64,000 nt of DNA from Bacteroidales bacterium (lineage in GTDB: Bacteria; Bacteroidota; Bacteroidia; Bacteroidales; Muribaculaceae). Made by a program: the position numbers and the translations under genes. Positions 8,148 to 15,280 of the stretch are shown in pieces. The first letter of the stretch is position 1. Each line of letters opens with the position of its first letter. Below the pieces are notes generated by a model. That model had not been told where the DNA came from. It made no database searches and worked only from the letters and a program-made list of their open reading frames with translations. The stretch covers positions 616 through 64,615 of the forward strand of contig JAUNFY010000007.1 of NCBI GenBank assembly GCA_030524805.1, written 5' to 3'.

Positions 8148-9089
8148 TCAGCAATAAAGACAAGCATTTATTATCTGATTATCCAGTTCCATAATTAGAG
8201 TGTCTTCTTCCAGATGTTTTCCTTTTGCCTTGGCTCTCTCTACCATTTGACGAAACCGATAGAGTTGTTGACGGTCTAATACATTTGCCATTGCTAACTG
8301 GCTCATAAAGTCTGCAACTGTCTCCGTGTCTGCTCTGGAAAGTAGAAGACCAGTGAGACAACTAAATGCATCTTTCGGGTTACATACTTCTTTGAGTGCA
8401 GTCGGCTTCATCATCTTTCGTTTGCTAATAGCAAAGTAGTTCTCACGATATAAAGACTGCATCCTCTTATAAAATTGACGGTCATAGAGAGTGCTTGCAG
8501 TTACTGTTTCGTACCATCCTATTTGTTTAGGTAGACGGTTCTTAAATCGGAGTTCAAAACGGAGTATATTGTAATTCTGGAAACCATCGGGGAGAGGGTC
8601 TTTCCTTTTCTTCATTTCAAGTTTCTTATCATAAAAGACAAGACTTTTCCGTTGCTCTCCTTGATATTGATAGTAAAGACTTCCTTGTTGTGGGTTTCTG
8701 TGAAGACGTGGGAGAGACCCCAGACGTTTAAGATACTCTTCAACTGGATTCTCCATTAAGAAAGCATCCCCAAATTCAAGATAAGAGACTTTTGCCGTGG
8801 AAATGTCTGCTCCCAGTGCTTCGGAAAGTTTCTGCACGGCTCTTTCCGTGTCTTTTCGGTTAAGTGTGTAGATGTTGCTCCCATTGTAGAATTTAGCCAG
8901 ACTTCCTACAATATAAAGTGAAGATTCATACACCGTAACTTTCAGACCTCCGAGAGAGCCGTAACTTCGTGCTTCTCCAGTCTCACGGTCTATTACTTCC
9001 TTGCAGTTGGAGAGACGGCTTGCAATGGAGGAAAAGACCTCTTCCCCCACTGCAAAACGTTCCAGTCTCAAATGAATGTTATCAAACAT
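8148..9089 (-). CDS. Replication initiator, phage/plasmid gene II/X type
   Basis: Probable rolling-circle replication initiation protein, 313 aa, resembling the gene II/X (Phage_CRI) family of filamentous phages and related plasmids. Family-like features are the N-terminal MFDNIHLRLERF, a GSLAKFYNGSNIYTLNR block (about 62-78), KVSYLEFGDAF with VEEYLKRLG (about 100-122), and SLVFYDKKLEMKKR followed by NILRFELRFKNRLPKQ (about 148-190), the part matching the YDK and RxE-RF motifs. The catalytic Tyr cannot be fixed by eye. If correct it would nick the circular form at an origin in the element. It follows the 198-aa gene by 31 bases. Family call moderate, based on remembered motifs. Confidence 0.65.
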   Translation of the reverse strand: MFDNIHLRLERFAVGEEVFSSIASRLSNCKEVIDRETGEARSYGSLGGLKVTVYESSLYIVGSLAKFYNGSNIYTLNRKDTERAVQKLSEALGADISTAKVSYLEFGDAFLMENPVEEYLKRLGSLPRLHRNPQQGSLYYQYQGEQRKSLVFYDKKLEMKKRKDPLPDGFQNYNILRFELRFKNRLPKQIGWYETVTASTLYDRQFYKRMQSLYRENYFAISKRKMMKPTALKEVCNPKDAFSCLTGLLLSRADTETVADFMSQLAMANVLDRQQLYRFRQMVERAKAKGKHLEEDTLIMELDNQIINACLYC

Positions 9090-9120
9090 CTGTAGTCAGT
9101 TTTTGATACATTATACAACT

Positions 9121-9717
9121 TTATACGTTGGGAAAGTCTTCATCAACATATTTTCTCAACTGAATGGATTCAAGTTGCTCATTAAACCCACCCTCCCGAA
9201 ACGGCTTTATATACTTACAAGCACGTTGTCTGATTGGCTTCTCGTTGCTTCCTTTAAGCACTATCCATTCAATCTTTGTCGGGTGAACGTCTGTTATGTC
9301 TGACAGGTTGGGGGTGCAGACGAAAAGGAAACCATCTTGTCTGTATGGATAGAAATAATTCTCCTTTCCATTCTTTAAAGTCTGCTCAAATATCGGCTCT
9401 CCATAAGCCAAACCAGTTAATTTGCCAAACTCCAGAAAGTTTCTTAATCCAGATAGATTCCTACTGCTTTTTAATTCAAGATTCATTTCGGGTCTTGATT
9501 TGTCTTTGCTCTGATAGTTGGGTTTATGAGAGACGTGTATTTCCTTTCTTCCAGTAGTCTTGTCTCTATTTCCCCGACAGTTTGAATGGAGCATTTCCAT
9601 ATATTCATAAGACCCACCCCAATATGTAAGACGATACTTTGCAGATGATTTCAATACCTCCACCAGTTCTAAGACTGCACGGAAACGTATTACTGGCATA
9701 TTCTCCCCGACAGTCAT
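9121..9717 (-). CDS. Unknown element protein (198 aa), coupled to the excisionase
   Basis: Not recognised. 198 aa, basic and soluble, rich in aromatic residues (KYRLTYWGGSYEYMEML, then YFYPYRQDGFLFVC). Its ATG overlaps the stop of the HTH gene by 4 bases (ATGA), so it is translationally coupled, and it precedes the replication protein. By position it could be a single-strand DNA-binding or replication accessory protein as in small phages, but no motif supports this. Confidence 0.6.
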   Translation of the reverse strand: MTVGENMPVIRFRAVLELVEVLKSSAKYRLTYWGGSYEYMEMLHSNCRGNRDKTTGRKEIHVSHKPNYQSKDKSRPEMNLELKSSRNLSGLRNFLEFGKLTGLAYGEPIFEQTLKNGKENYFYPYRQDGFLFVCTPNLSDITDVHPTKIEWIVLKGSNEKPIRQRACKYIKPFREGGFNEQLESIQLRKYVDEDFPNV

Positions 9718-10016
9718 TTGAGACCTCCTTTCTTTACCTTATTGCAGAAATGTTCTGCTATTGCTTTCTGTTCGTCTTCCAGTTGAGATCCGATTCGATT
9801 CCGAGTAAGCCAGTCTTCTACTTCACTCTTCTTAAAGTAGAGGTGTTTCCCATTGTCTGCACGATAGTGAGGAATGCTTCGGGTTGAGGTCAGTTTGTAG
9901 ACTGATGATTTAGCCAGACCAGTGAGAAGACAGACCTCTTCCAGTGTTAGCACGTTCTTTGCTCCTAATAGAGCCAGTTGCTCTAAACGGTCAAACCGTT
10001 TCATTATTTCATTCAT
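9714..10016 (-). CDS. xis: Excisionase-like helix-turn-helix protein
   Basis: 100-aa DNA-binding protein of the MerR-like HTH_17/excisionase family. The sequence VLTLEEVCLLTGLAKSSVYKL (about 22-42) is the helix-turn-helix, followed by the wing IPHYRADNGKHLYFKKSEVEDWL, which is typical of such proteins. In Bacteroidota mobile elements these genes stand near the integrase and control excision or transcription of the replication operon. It is first in the operon with the 198-aa and replication genes; a TAACTTTG box lies at 10100-10093. The role as excisionase is by family and context. Confidence 0.8.
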   Translation of the reverse strand: MNEIMKRFDRLEQLALLGAKNVLTLEEVCLLTGLAKSSVYKLTSTRSIPHYRADNGKHLYFKKSEVEDWLTRNRIGSQLEDEQKAIAEHFCNKVKKGGLK

Positions 10017-10092
10017 AGTCTTGTATGAATTTATGTTGATGAAAAGGATTGGTGGCCACCGTTTATCCTATCAATGATTTTCATTGACAGTG

Positions 10093-10100
10093 CAAAGTTA
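10093..10100 (-). promoter_or_regulatory. -7 box for the xis-rep operon
   Basis: TAACTTTG on the minus strand, 77 bases before the excisionase ATG; no clear -33 box at the usual distance. A GGTGGCCACC palindrome (10051-10060) lies between box and gene and could be an operator; it contains the only GGCC I saw in the element. Confidence 0.5.
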
Positions 10101-10113
10101 GCAACTATCGGTA

Positions 10114-10149
10114 AGAAAAAACTCCACCAGTGAAACCACCAGTGGAGTG
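10114..10149 (-). terminator. Terminator after the 298-aa gene
   Basis: On the minus strand CTCCAC and GTGGAG enclose a loop and are followed by six T, just after the stop of the gene at 10170. Confidence 0.65.
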
Positions 10150-10169
10150 AAGTGAAGAGTGAAATACTA

Positions 10170-11066
10170 TTATCTAAACTCAGACATTAGGTCTTCAATG
10201 TCCTCAAATCCTTTTGGGAGAAATTCTGTTTTTCCCCTTTTATTGCTATGCATATAATCGTGGAGTTTAGTGCCGTCTGCATAATCCCAATTTCCCCCTT
10301 GTCTTTTTGTTAGAAATACTCCACTAAAATAAGACCAGTTCACTGATTCTACCTCATCATCATAAAGTTTTTCAGATAAATCCATATATAAACTTAATAC
10401 TTTGATGAAATAAGCCAGTAGTGGATTAGACCTTAACCATTTAAACCCATTATCAAATTTTTCCATAAACCCTCTATTTACGGCTTCGTCCAGTATCGGT
10501 TTAAGTTCCTCATTACTCCAAAAGTCCGAGTTCTTTACTGGTGTAGGTGCTTTGGAGGGTTGAGGTTGAGGGTTTACCTCCTCTTCCCTTTCGGAGAGGG
10601 TATTAAGTAGACAGTCCACTACAAGGTTCCACTCCCGACAGATAATAAAGACGGTGTTTATATAATCGTATGCTTCTGCATCATCCATAACTTTAGCCAG
10701 ATACCACCTTGAAGAGTAGTAATCGGGGAGACCATAAACATCTTTAGGGTCTTCAATCTTGAAAAGAATATCTTTTGTTTTCCGTCTTGTGTATTTAAGT
10801 CTATTGGAAATTGTAACATCATCGTCTTCTGGCTCTCCGAGTATTCCGTTGTCTATATCGGTAGCAATAGAGCCGTGTGTCAGTTTGTATTTAAGAGTTT
10901 CAATATCTCTGGAGGAAAGTCTTTCTTTAATAATATCGTCTTCGTATGATAGTAACTTCTCTTCGTATCTTAAAGGGAGGTCTTCAATCATTGCCAGTAG
11001 TCTTCTGACTTCGTGGGAGGTGCTAATAAGATTCTCTATTGCTTGTGGGAGGTTCGGAGATTCCAT
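10170..11066 (-). CDS. Unknown element protein (298 aa), possible cargo
   Basis: Not recognised. 298 aa, acidic, no signal peptide. The N-terminal half is strongly charged and helical (about residues 20-100), then comes a linker rich in Pro, Gln and Ser (about 160-180, PQPQPSKAPTP), and a C-terminal domain with FWSNEELKPILDEAVNRGFM and aromatic-rich motifs ending at the stop. The C-terminal region resembles unnamed proteins carried next to integrases in Bacteroides elements, but I cannot name the family. It has its own terminator and lies between integrase and excisionase, so it may be element-specific cargo or regulation. Confidence 0.6.
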   Translation of the reverse strand: MESPNLPQAIENLISTSHEVRRLLAMIEDLPLRYEEKLLSYEDDIIKERLSSRDIETLKYKLTHGSIATDIDNGILGEPEDDDVTISNRLKYTRRKTKDILFKIEDPKDVYGLPDYYSSRWYLAKVMDDAEAYDYINTVFIICREWNLVVDCLLNTLSEREEEVNPQPQPSKAPTPVKNSDFWSNEELKPILDEAVNRGFMEKFDNGFKWLRSNPLLAYFIKVLSLYMDLSEKLYDDEVESVNWSYFSGVFLTKRQGGNWDYADGTKLHDYMHSNKRGKTEFLPKGFEDIEDLMSEFR

Positions 11067-11151
11067 TTCAAAAAATAAAAATTAAAAATTTCGGGGGGTG
11101 CTGACAGTCTATTTTTGAGACGTGTAAGGGGGGGAGGGGTGTTGCCACCCT

Positions 11152-12369
11152 CTACCCCTTGAAGATTCCAGACAGTGTGTCAACTGCATCGTCTTTTGCT
11201 TTATTCACAAGTTCTGCATAGATTCGTGTTGTTTGCAGACTTCTATGACCGAGTAACTTGCTAACTGTGTAGATGTCTACTCCGTTATTAATCATTAGAG
11301 TTCCGAAACTGTGCCGTGCAGAATGGAAAGTAAATCTTTTCTGGATTCCAGCATCATTCCCCCATTTAGTCAAGACTTTTCCGATATTGAGAGGTGTCGG
11401 GAGGTTCGGGAAAACTTTGTCTGAGGGTGTTGCATCGTCTCTTTCTGGTAGCCATATCAATGCTTGTTCATTCAGTTTCATTGATACTGGGTCTTTGGTC
11501 TTCTGCATAGTCAGTTCAAGACGGAGGTCTTCTCCATCGTGAATGATTTCAGACCATTTCAGTTTGTAGATGTCGGAGATTCGGAGACCACAGAAACAAG
11601 CAAAAAGGAATGCTCTCTTAATGTCTTCACGTCTGCACTCCGTCTTGATTAGAGCCTTGACTTCTGGTGCAGTAAGGAAAACTCTCTGCACTGTTGGGTG
11701 TTTCGGGAGTTCTCCGTTGTCTTTCATTCCCTCTATTGGATTCTTTGTTATAATCCCCTCTCTGAATGCTCTACCCATACAAGACTTTAAAGACGAAAAG
11801 ACTTCATAGATACTGTTTTCAGACAGAGTATAAACCTCGTCTTTCATCTTGCTTTTGCGTTTGTAGTTACGGAGGTGTTTGAGAAAGTCTCTGAATAATT
11901 CAGTAGTGAGTTGTTGCATCTGGATAGTGTCGTATTTGCTACCGAGCCAGTTCTTAAGATGAAACTCCAGATTATTTACTTGTTTCTGTCTGGCTATTCC
12001 CACTGAAACGGAGATAAGACCTACATACTGCACTAACCAGTCTTTAAGCAACATCTTTCCGAGTGATGTTAGTTTCTTCTCTACCTTTCCGAGTTCGATT
12101 ACTCCCTTTTCCCTTTCGATTCGTATTGCTTCTGCACGGAGCATTACTTGATGATTTCTTGCCTTGATAGCCTTGATTTCGTCTGGAGTTCCTATTTCGG
12201 GGAGTAGTCGGAGTGCCTTGTTGTTTTCATCCTTTAGAAACTCATAGGCTCTTTGACCGTCTTGATATAGGTCTAAATAGATACTTTGCTCTCCGTTTCT
12301 GCACTTCTTGAAACGGAGTCTCACCAGTTGTTTAACCTTTGGTGTTGAGGTCTTCTTTGGTCTTCCCAT
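11152..12369 (-). CDS. int: Tyrosine recombinase (integrase)
   Basis: Site-specific recombinase of 405 aa that would integrate and excise the element. The N-terminal arm-binding region is basic (KVKQLVRLRFKKCRNGEQS), the core-binding domain spans about 105-200, and the catalytic domain follows: Arg in GLRISDIYKLKW, HSARHSFGTLM for the His-x-x-Arg pair, LLGHRSLQTT, and the nucleophile Tyr in RIYAEL. All catalytic residues are present, so it should be active. It lies at the right end, adjacent to attR, pointing inward. Its promoter (12431-12401) overlaps repeats likely to be integrase sites, suggesting autoregulation. Confidence 0.93.
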   Translation of the reverse strand: MGRPKKTSTPKVKQLVRLRFKKCRNGEQSIYLDLYQDGQRAYEFLKDENNKALRLLPEIGTPDEIKAIKARNHQVMLRAEAIRIEREKGVIELGKVEKKLTSLGKMLLKDWLVQYVGLISVSVGIARQKQVNNLEFHLKNWLGSKYDTIQMQQLTTELFRDFLKHLRNYKRKSKMKDEVYTLSENSIYEVFSSLKSCMGRAFREGIITKNPIEGMKDNGELPKHPTVQRVFLTAPEVKALIKTECRREDIKRAFLFACFCGLRISDIYKLKWSEIIHDGEDLRLELTMQKTKDPVSMKLNEQALIWLPERDDATPSDKVFPNLPTPLNIGKVLTKWGNDAGIQKRFTFHSARHSFGTLMINNGVDIYTVSKLLGHRSLQTTRIYAELVNKAKDDAVDTLSGIFKG

Positions 12370-12399
12370 TTTGTTACTCGTTATGTATTTGTTACCAAT
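12368..12399 (-). promoter_or_regulatory. Putative integrase arm sites over the int start
   Basis: Minus-strand ATTGGTAACAAATAC (12399-12385) and GAGTAACAAAAT (12379-12368) repeat the left-end sites at 6881-6895 and 6871-6882. They cover the predicted transcription start and the start codon of int. Confidence 0.55.
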
Positions 12400-12400
12400 A

Positions 12401-12431
12401 CAAAGATAATAATAAAATCGGAAATGTGCAA
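12401..12431 (-). promoter_or_regulatory. Promoter of the integrase gene
   Basis: TTG at 12431-12429, 20 bp, TATCTTTG at 12408-12401 on the minus strand. Further direct copies of GTAACAAA lie just upstream at 12438-12470. Confidence 0.7.
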
Positions 12432-12566
12432 GTAACGGAGTAACAAAAATAGTAACAAAGTAACAAAAATAAACTGGTATTATCGGAAAATATTACCTCT
12501 ATAGTTAGAATTAACTTATTGATTTTATTTATAGTTGGTAGTAGTTTGTTTTCGTGGATTAGTTAA

Positions 12567-12594
12567 CGTGAGACAATTTTTCCTTTTTTTTATT
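12567..12594 (+). repeat. attR, right attachment core
   Basis: CGTGAGACAATTTTTCC, eight T, ATT, matching 6799-6827 apart from one T. Here the bases before the core (GTTAAC) do not pair with GACAAT, so the hairpin is broken and no sRNA promoter or 5' block precedes it. The rest of the stretch to recO (12595-12701) holds no gene. Confidence 0.85.
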
Positions 12595-12701
12595 GCCGTT
12601 TCCGGCGCCCGTGTCTGTCGCCGGTTCCTTTCATTCATTTCCTGTCATCCGGTCCTTTATCTGGTCCTTTTGCCGGTGTGCATAAGCCCGGCTGCCGGGA
12701 A

Positions 12702-13442
12702 TCAGCTGAAGATCTCGCGCATCACGTCGAGCGACTTCAGGTTGTCGCATCCCGGGAAATGGCATCCGTAATATTTGAGGAGCATGTCGAGCAGCTCGCT
12801 GCGCTGCCTGCCGTTGAAGCGGAAATACCGGCTGTTGGCGAAATTCATCCGCGCCAGAAGGGGGAGTAGCGCCGACTTGCGGGCATCCACCCTGGCCGAG
12901 CCTGCGGTGAGCGATGAAAAAGGCAACACCATCGTGCCCCCCTTCATGTCGAATTCCATCCCCTCGGTGAAGTTGCTTATATCCGGACTTATACCCATCA
13001 GCGGCATGAGGCTGATGAGGAAAGTGATGTGGAAATTGGCTATGGCGGCCGTATCGGTCGTTTCGTCGAGAATGGTCAGCGAGTCGGCTATGAAGCGCCA
13101 TAATGTCGGTTCGGGTGCCGCTTCGCGCAGCAGACGCTGCAGGAACTCGGAGAGAAACATCACCACTCCCGCTTTGTGAGGATCATAGTAGAGGTTGCGC
13201 CACATCCTCACCTGATTCACGGCCGATGGGATATGCAGGTCGCGGTTGGCGCTGATGTTGGCCTGTATCTCCACTATGGCGAGGGGCATGAGCCGTGAGG
13301 CCGAGGCGCGCCCTTTCTTGGTGGCGCCCACGGGCGTGAGAAACGCCATGCGGCCACGCTCCAGCGTGAACACGCTGGCCACGTTGTGTCGGTCGCTGTG
13401 GCGGATTGTTCCCAACACTATCGATTTCAGATTCTCTTTCAT
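12702..13442 (-). CDS. recO: DNA repair protein RecO
   Basis: Recombination mediator of the RecFOR pathway, loading RecA on SSB-coated gaps. 246 aa from the ATG at 13442 (MKENLKSIVLGTIRHSD), matching the usual RecO length; an upstream extension in frame has no family similarity. The N-terminal OB-fold part reads IVLGTIRHSDRHNVASVFTLERGRMAFL. The C-terminal region has CHFPGCDNLKSLDVM in place of the usual zinc-binding segment. Small RNA copy 3 lies directly upstream on the same strand. Confidence 0.88.
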   Translation of the reverse strand: MKENLKSIVLGTIRHSDRHNVASVFTLERGRMAFLTPVGATKKGRASASRLMPLAIVEIQANISANRDLHIPSAVNQVRMWRNLYYDPHKAGVVMFLSEFLQRLLREAAPEPTLWRFIADSLTILDETTDTAAIANFHITFLISLMPLMGISPDISNFTEGMEFDMKGGTMVLPFSSLTAGSARVDARKSALLPLLARMNFANSRYFRFNGRQRSELLDMLLKYYGCHFPGCDNLKSLDVMREIFS

Positions 13443-13521
13443 ATCCCTGCCTTGGATTGAGCGATGTTTTGCGTGGCTTCGGCTATGCGCCTGGCATCCA
13501 CTGCGGTTCCGGTCTGACACT

Positions 13522-13593
13522 AAAAAAAGATCTAACTCTTTTCACAAAGAATTAGACCGAAACCTTAATCTTAATTTAATACTATGAAAAACA
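13522..13593 (-). ncRNA. Candidate small RNA, family copy 3 (upstream of recO)
   Basis: Minus strand. After the promoter, the 5' block GTTTTTCATAGTATTAAAT matches copies 1 and 2 at most positions, and GCAACGTG before it is identical to copy 1. The 3' hairpin is GGTCTAATTCTTT / AAAGAGTTAGATC around a GTGA loop, 13 pairs including two G-U, followed by seven T at 13528-13522. recO begins 79 bases further on, so this may be a free sRNA or a terminated leader of recO. Confidence 0.65.
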
Positions 13594-13598
13594 CGTTG

Positions 13599-13630
13599 CA
13601 AAGGTAATGAAATATTTTTGTTATTGCAAA
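13599..13630 (-). promoter_or_regulatory. Promoter of small RNA copy 3
   Basis: TTTG at 13630-13627, 20 bp, TACCTTTG at 13606-13599 on the minus strand. Confidence 0.7.
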
Positions 13631-13857
13631 TAAAATTAATAAAAATTTTGAAATTTTTTGTTCAATCCAATTTTTATATGATTATTTCGTTTATATATAG
13701 AAGTTGTATTGATTTGTTTTTCCGTCAGGATCTCGTCTGCTTTCCGGGTGGTTTTCCCTGAAATAGGGGCGATGAGGGTGGCGGAGGGATATTTTAATAT
13801 ATAGGTAAGCTCAGGCAACTTCAGTATTAGGTAGAAATTCAAGAATCAAACCAAAAG

Positions 13858-15183
13858 ATGAGAAAATATAATATCGCTGTAGCCGGCACAGGCTATGTAG
13901 GACTTTCGCTTGCCACTCTTCTCGCGCAGCACAACCGCGTGACTGCCGTGGATATCATCCCCGAGAAGGTAGAGAAAATCAACAACCGTATCTCTCCGAT
14001 CCAGGATGAGTATATAGAAAAATACCTGAAGGATAAGCAACTCGACCTCACGGCCACTCTCGACGGGGCAGCCGCCTACAAGGATGCTGACTTCGTGGTG
14101 ATCGCGGCCCCTACCAACTACGACCCGGTGACAAACTTCTTCGACACCCACAACATCGAGGATGTGATTGATCTCGTGCTTTCGGTCAATCCCGATGCTG
14201 TCATGGTCATCAAGTCGACCATACCGGTAGGCTATTGCCGCTCGCTCTATCTGAAGTATGCGCGAGCCGGAGCGAAATGCCTTAACCTCATGTTCTTCCC
14301 CGAGTTCCTGAGGGAGTCGAAGGCTCTCTACGACAATCTTTACCCGTCGCGCATCATAGCGGGTATCCCGAAAATAATCGATGATAAGCAGCACGCGGCG
14401 GAAAACGACGCTATCCGTGCGCTCACCGACATGCAGAAGATGAATGAGGTGGCGCATGAGTTTGTGGCGCTCCTCACCCAAGGAGCGCTCAAGGAAGACA
14501 TTCCGGTGCTCTATATGGGCATGAAAGAGGCAGAGGCTGTGAAACTCTTCGCTAATACATATCTTGCGCTCCGTGTCAGCTACTTCAACGAACTTGACAC
14601 CTATGCCGAGGTGAAAGGGCTCGACTCGAAGGCCATAATCGAAGGCGTGGGCCTTGATCCGCGAATCGGCTCGCACTACAACAATCCATCGTTTGGATAT
14701 GGCGGCTACTGCCTCCCGAAAGACACCAAACAGCTGCTCGCCAACTATGCCGAAGTGCCGCAAAACATGATGTCGGCCATAGTGGAGTCGAACCGCACGC
14801 GCAAGGACTTCATTGCCGACCAGGTGCTCCGCCTCACGGGCTGGTATGACTATTCCACCTACAATCATTATGCCTCGCGCGGCCATGACGCGGCGTCAGC
14901 CCCCACGGTCGGGGTGTATCGCCTCACGATGAAGTCTAATTCCGACAATTTCCGTCAGTCGAGCATCCAGGGAGTGATGAAGCGTATTAAGGCAAAAGGC
15001 GCGTCGGTGGTGATCTACGAGCCCACACTGCAGGACGGCTCCACATTCTTCGGAAGCCTCGTGGTCAATGATCTTCAGAAGTTCAAGGCCATGTCGCAGG
15101 CCATAATAGCCAACCGCTACGACAGCGTGCTCGACGACGTGGCTGCGAAAGTTTACACCCGTGACATATTCCGCCGCGACTGA
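13858..15183 (+). CDS. ugd: UDP-glucose 6-dehydrogenase
   Basis: Two-step NAD-dependent oxidation of UDP-glucose to UDP-glucuronate, a precursor for surface polysaccharides. 441 aa. The N-terminus [18 protein letters not shown] is the NAD-binding Rossmann motif; KSTIPVGYC (about 120-128), [14 protein letters not shown] and [15 protein letters not shown] (about 280-294, with the catalytic Cys) are the enzyme's signature blocks. Transcribed alone, convergent with the acyl ligase. The last codons and stop appear copied several times in the 3' flank (see repeat at 15171). Confidence 0.93.
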   Translation: MRKYNIAVAGTGYVGLSLATLLAQHNRVTAVDIIPEKVEKINNRISPIQDEYIEKYLKDKQLDLTATLDGAAAYKDADFVVIAAPTNYDPVTNFFDTHNIEDVIDLVLSVNPDAVMVIKSTIPVGYCRSLYLKYARAGAKCLNLMFFPEFLRESKALYDNLYPSRIIAGIPKIIDDKQHAAENDAIRALTDMQKMNEVAHEFVALLTQGALKEDIPVLYMGMKEAEAVKLFANTYLALRVSYFNELDTYAEVKGLDSKAIIEGVGLDPRIGSHYNNPSFGYGGYCLPKDTKQLLANYAEVPQNMMSAIVESNRTRKDFIADQVLRLTGWYDYSTYNHYASRGHDAASAPTVGVYRLTMKSNSDNFRQSSIQGVMKRIKAKGASVVIYEPTLQDGSTFFGSLVVNDLQKFKAMSQAIIANRYDSVLDDVAAKVYTRDIFRRD

Positions 15184-15253
15184 TCTTCGCGACCGACCCG
15201 ATACGACTGACTTGCCGCGATTGACCCTCGTGACTGACACGCCGCGACTGACA
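15171..15253 (+). repeat. Degenerate short tandem repeat at the ugd 3' end
   Basis: The sequence around the ugd stop (CGCCGCGACTGA) recurs in variants such as CGACTGAC, CCGCGATTGAC, GTGACTGAC and CGCCGCGACTGACAC, at roughly 13-16 bp steps. It looks like a decayed tandem expansion that starts inside the coding region. Confidence 0.5.
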
Positions 15254-15271
15254 CTTCCGTCAGCCGCGGCG
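15240..15271. terminator. Possible bidirectional stem-loop between ugd and acyl ligase
   Basis: CGCCGCGACTGAC and GTCAGCCGCGGCG form a 13-bp stem with one mismatch and a 6-base loop. There is no clear T tract, so termination is uncertain. Confidence 0.5.
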
Positions 15272-15280
15272 TCGCGCTTC

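Larger units (their letters stand above)
6799..12594 (-). mobile_element. Integrative element with gene II/X-type replication protein
   Basis: A 5.8-kb AT-rich block between two copies of a 28-29 bp direct repeat (6799-6827 and 12567-12594). All eight genes lie on the minus strand: tyrosine integrase at the right end, an unknown protein, an excisionase-like HTH protein, an unknown 198-aa protein, a replication initiator resembling gene II/X proteins of filamentous phages, and three small unknown proteins. The flanks are queA plus a small RNA on the left and recO on the right. No relaxase, coat protein or Zot-like ATPase was recognised. It could be an integrative rolling-circle plasmid or a reduced or satellite relative of filamentous phage. 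By eye it is nearly devoid of GC-containing tetranucleotide palindromes. Confidence 0.85.
13443..13857. other. Intergenic region between recO and ugd
   Basis: 415 bases between divergent genes. The part next to recO holds small RNA copy 3 and its promoter. The rest, about 13631-13857, is AT-rich at first and then contains a GC-rich stretch (about 13725-13785) that may form part of the ugd leader; no ORF or recognised riboswitch was found. Confidence 0.6.

Noticed and set aside
12560..12594. A fourth small RNA copy at attR
   Set aside because: Only the hairpin right arm and T tract are present; there is no promoter, 5' block or pairing left arm.
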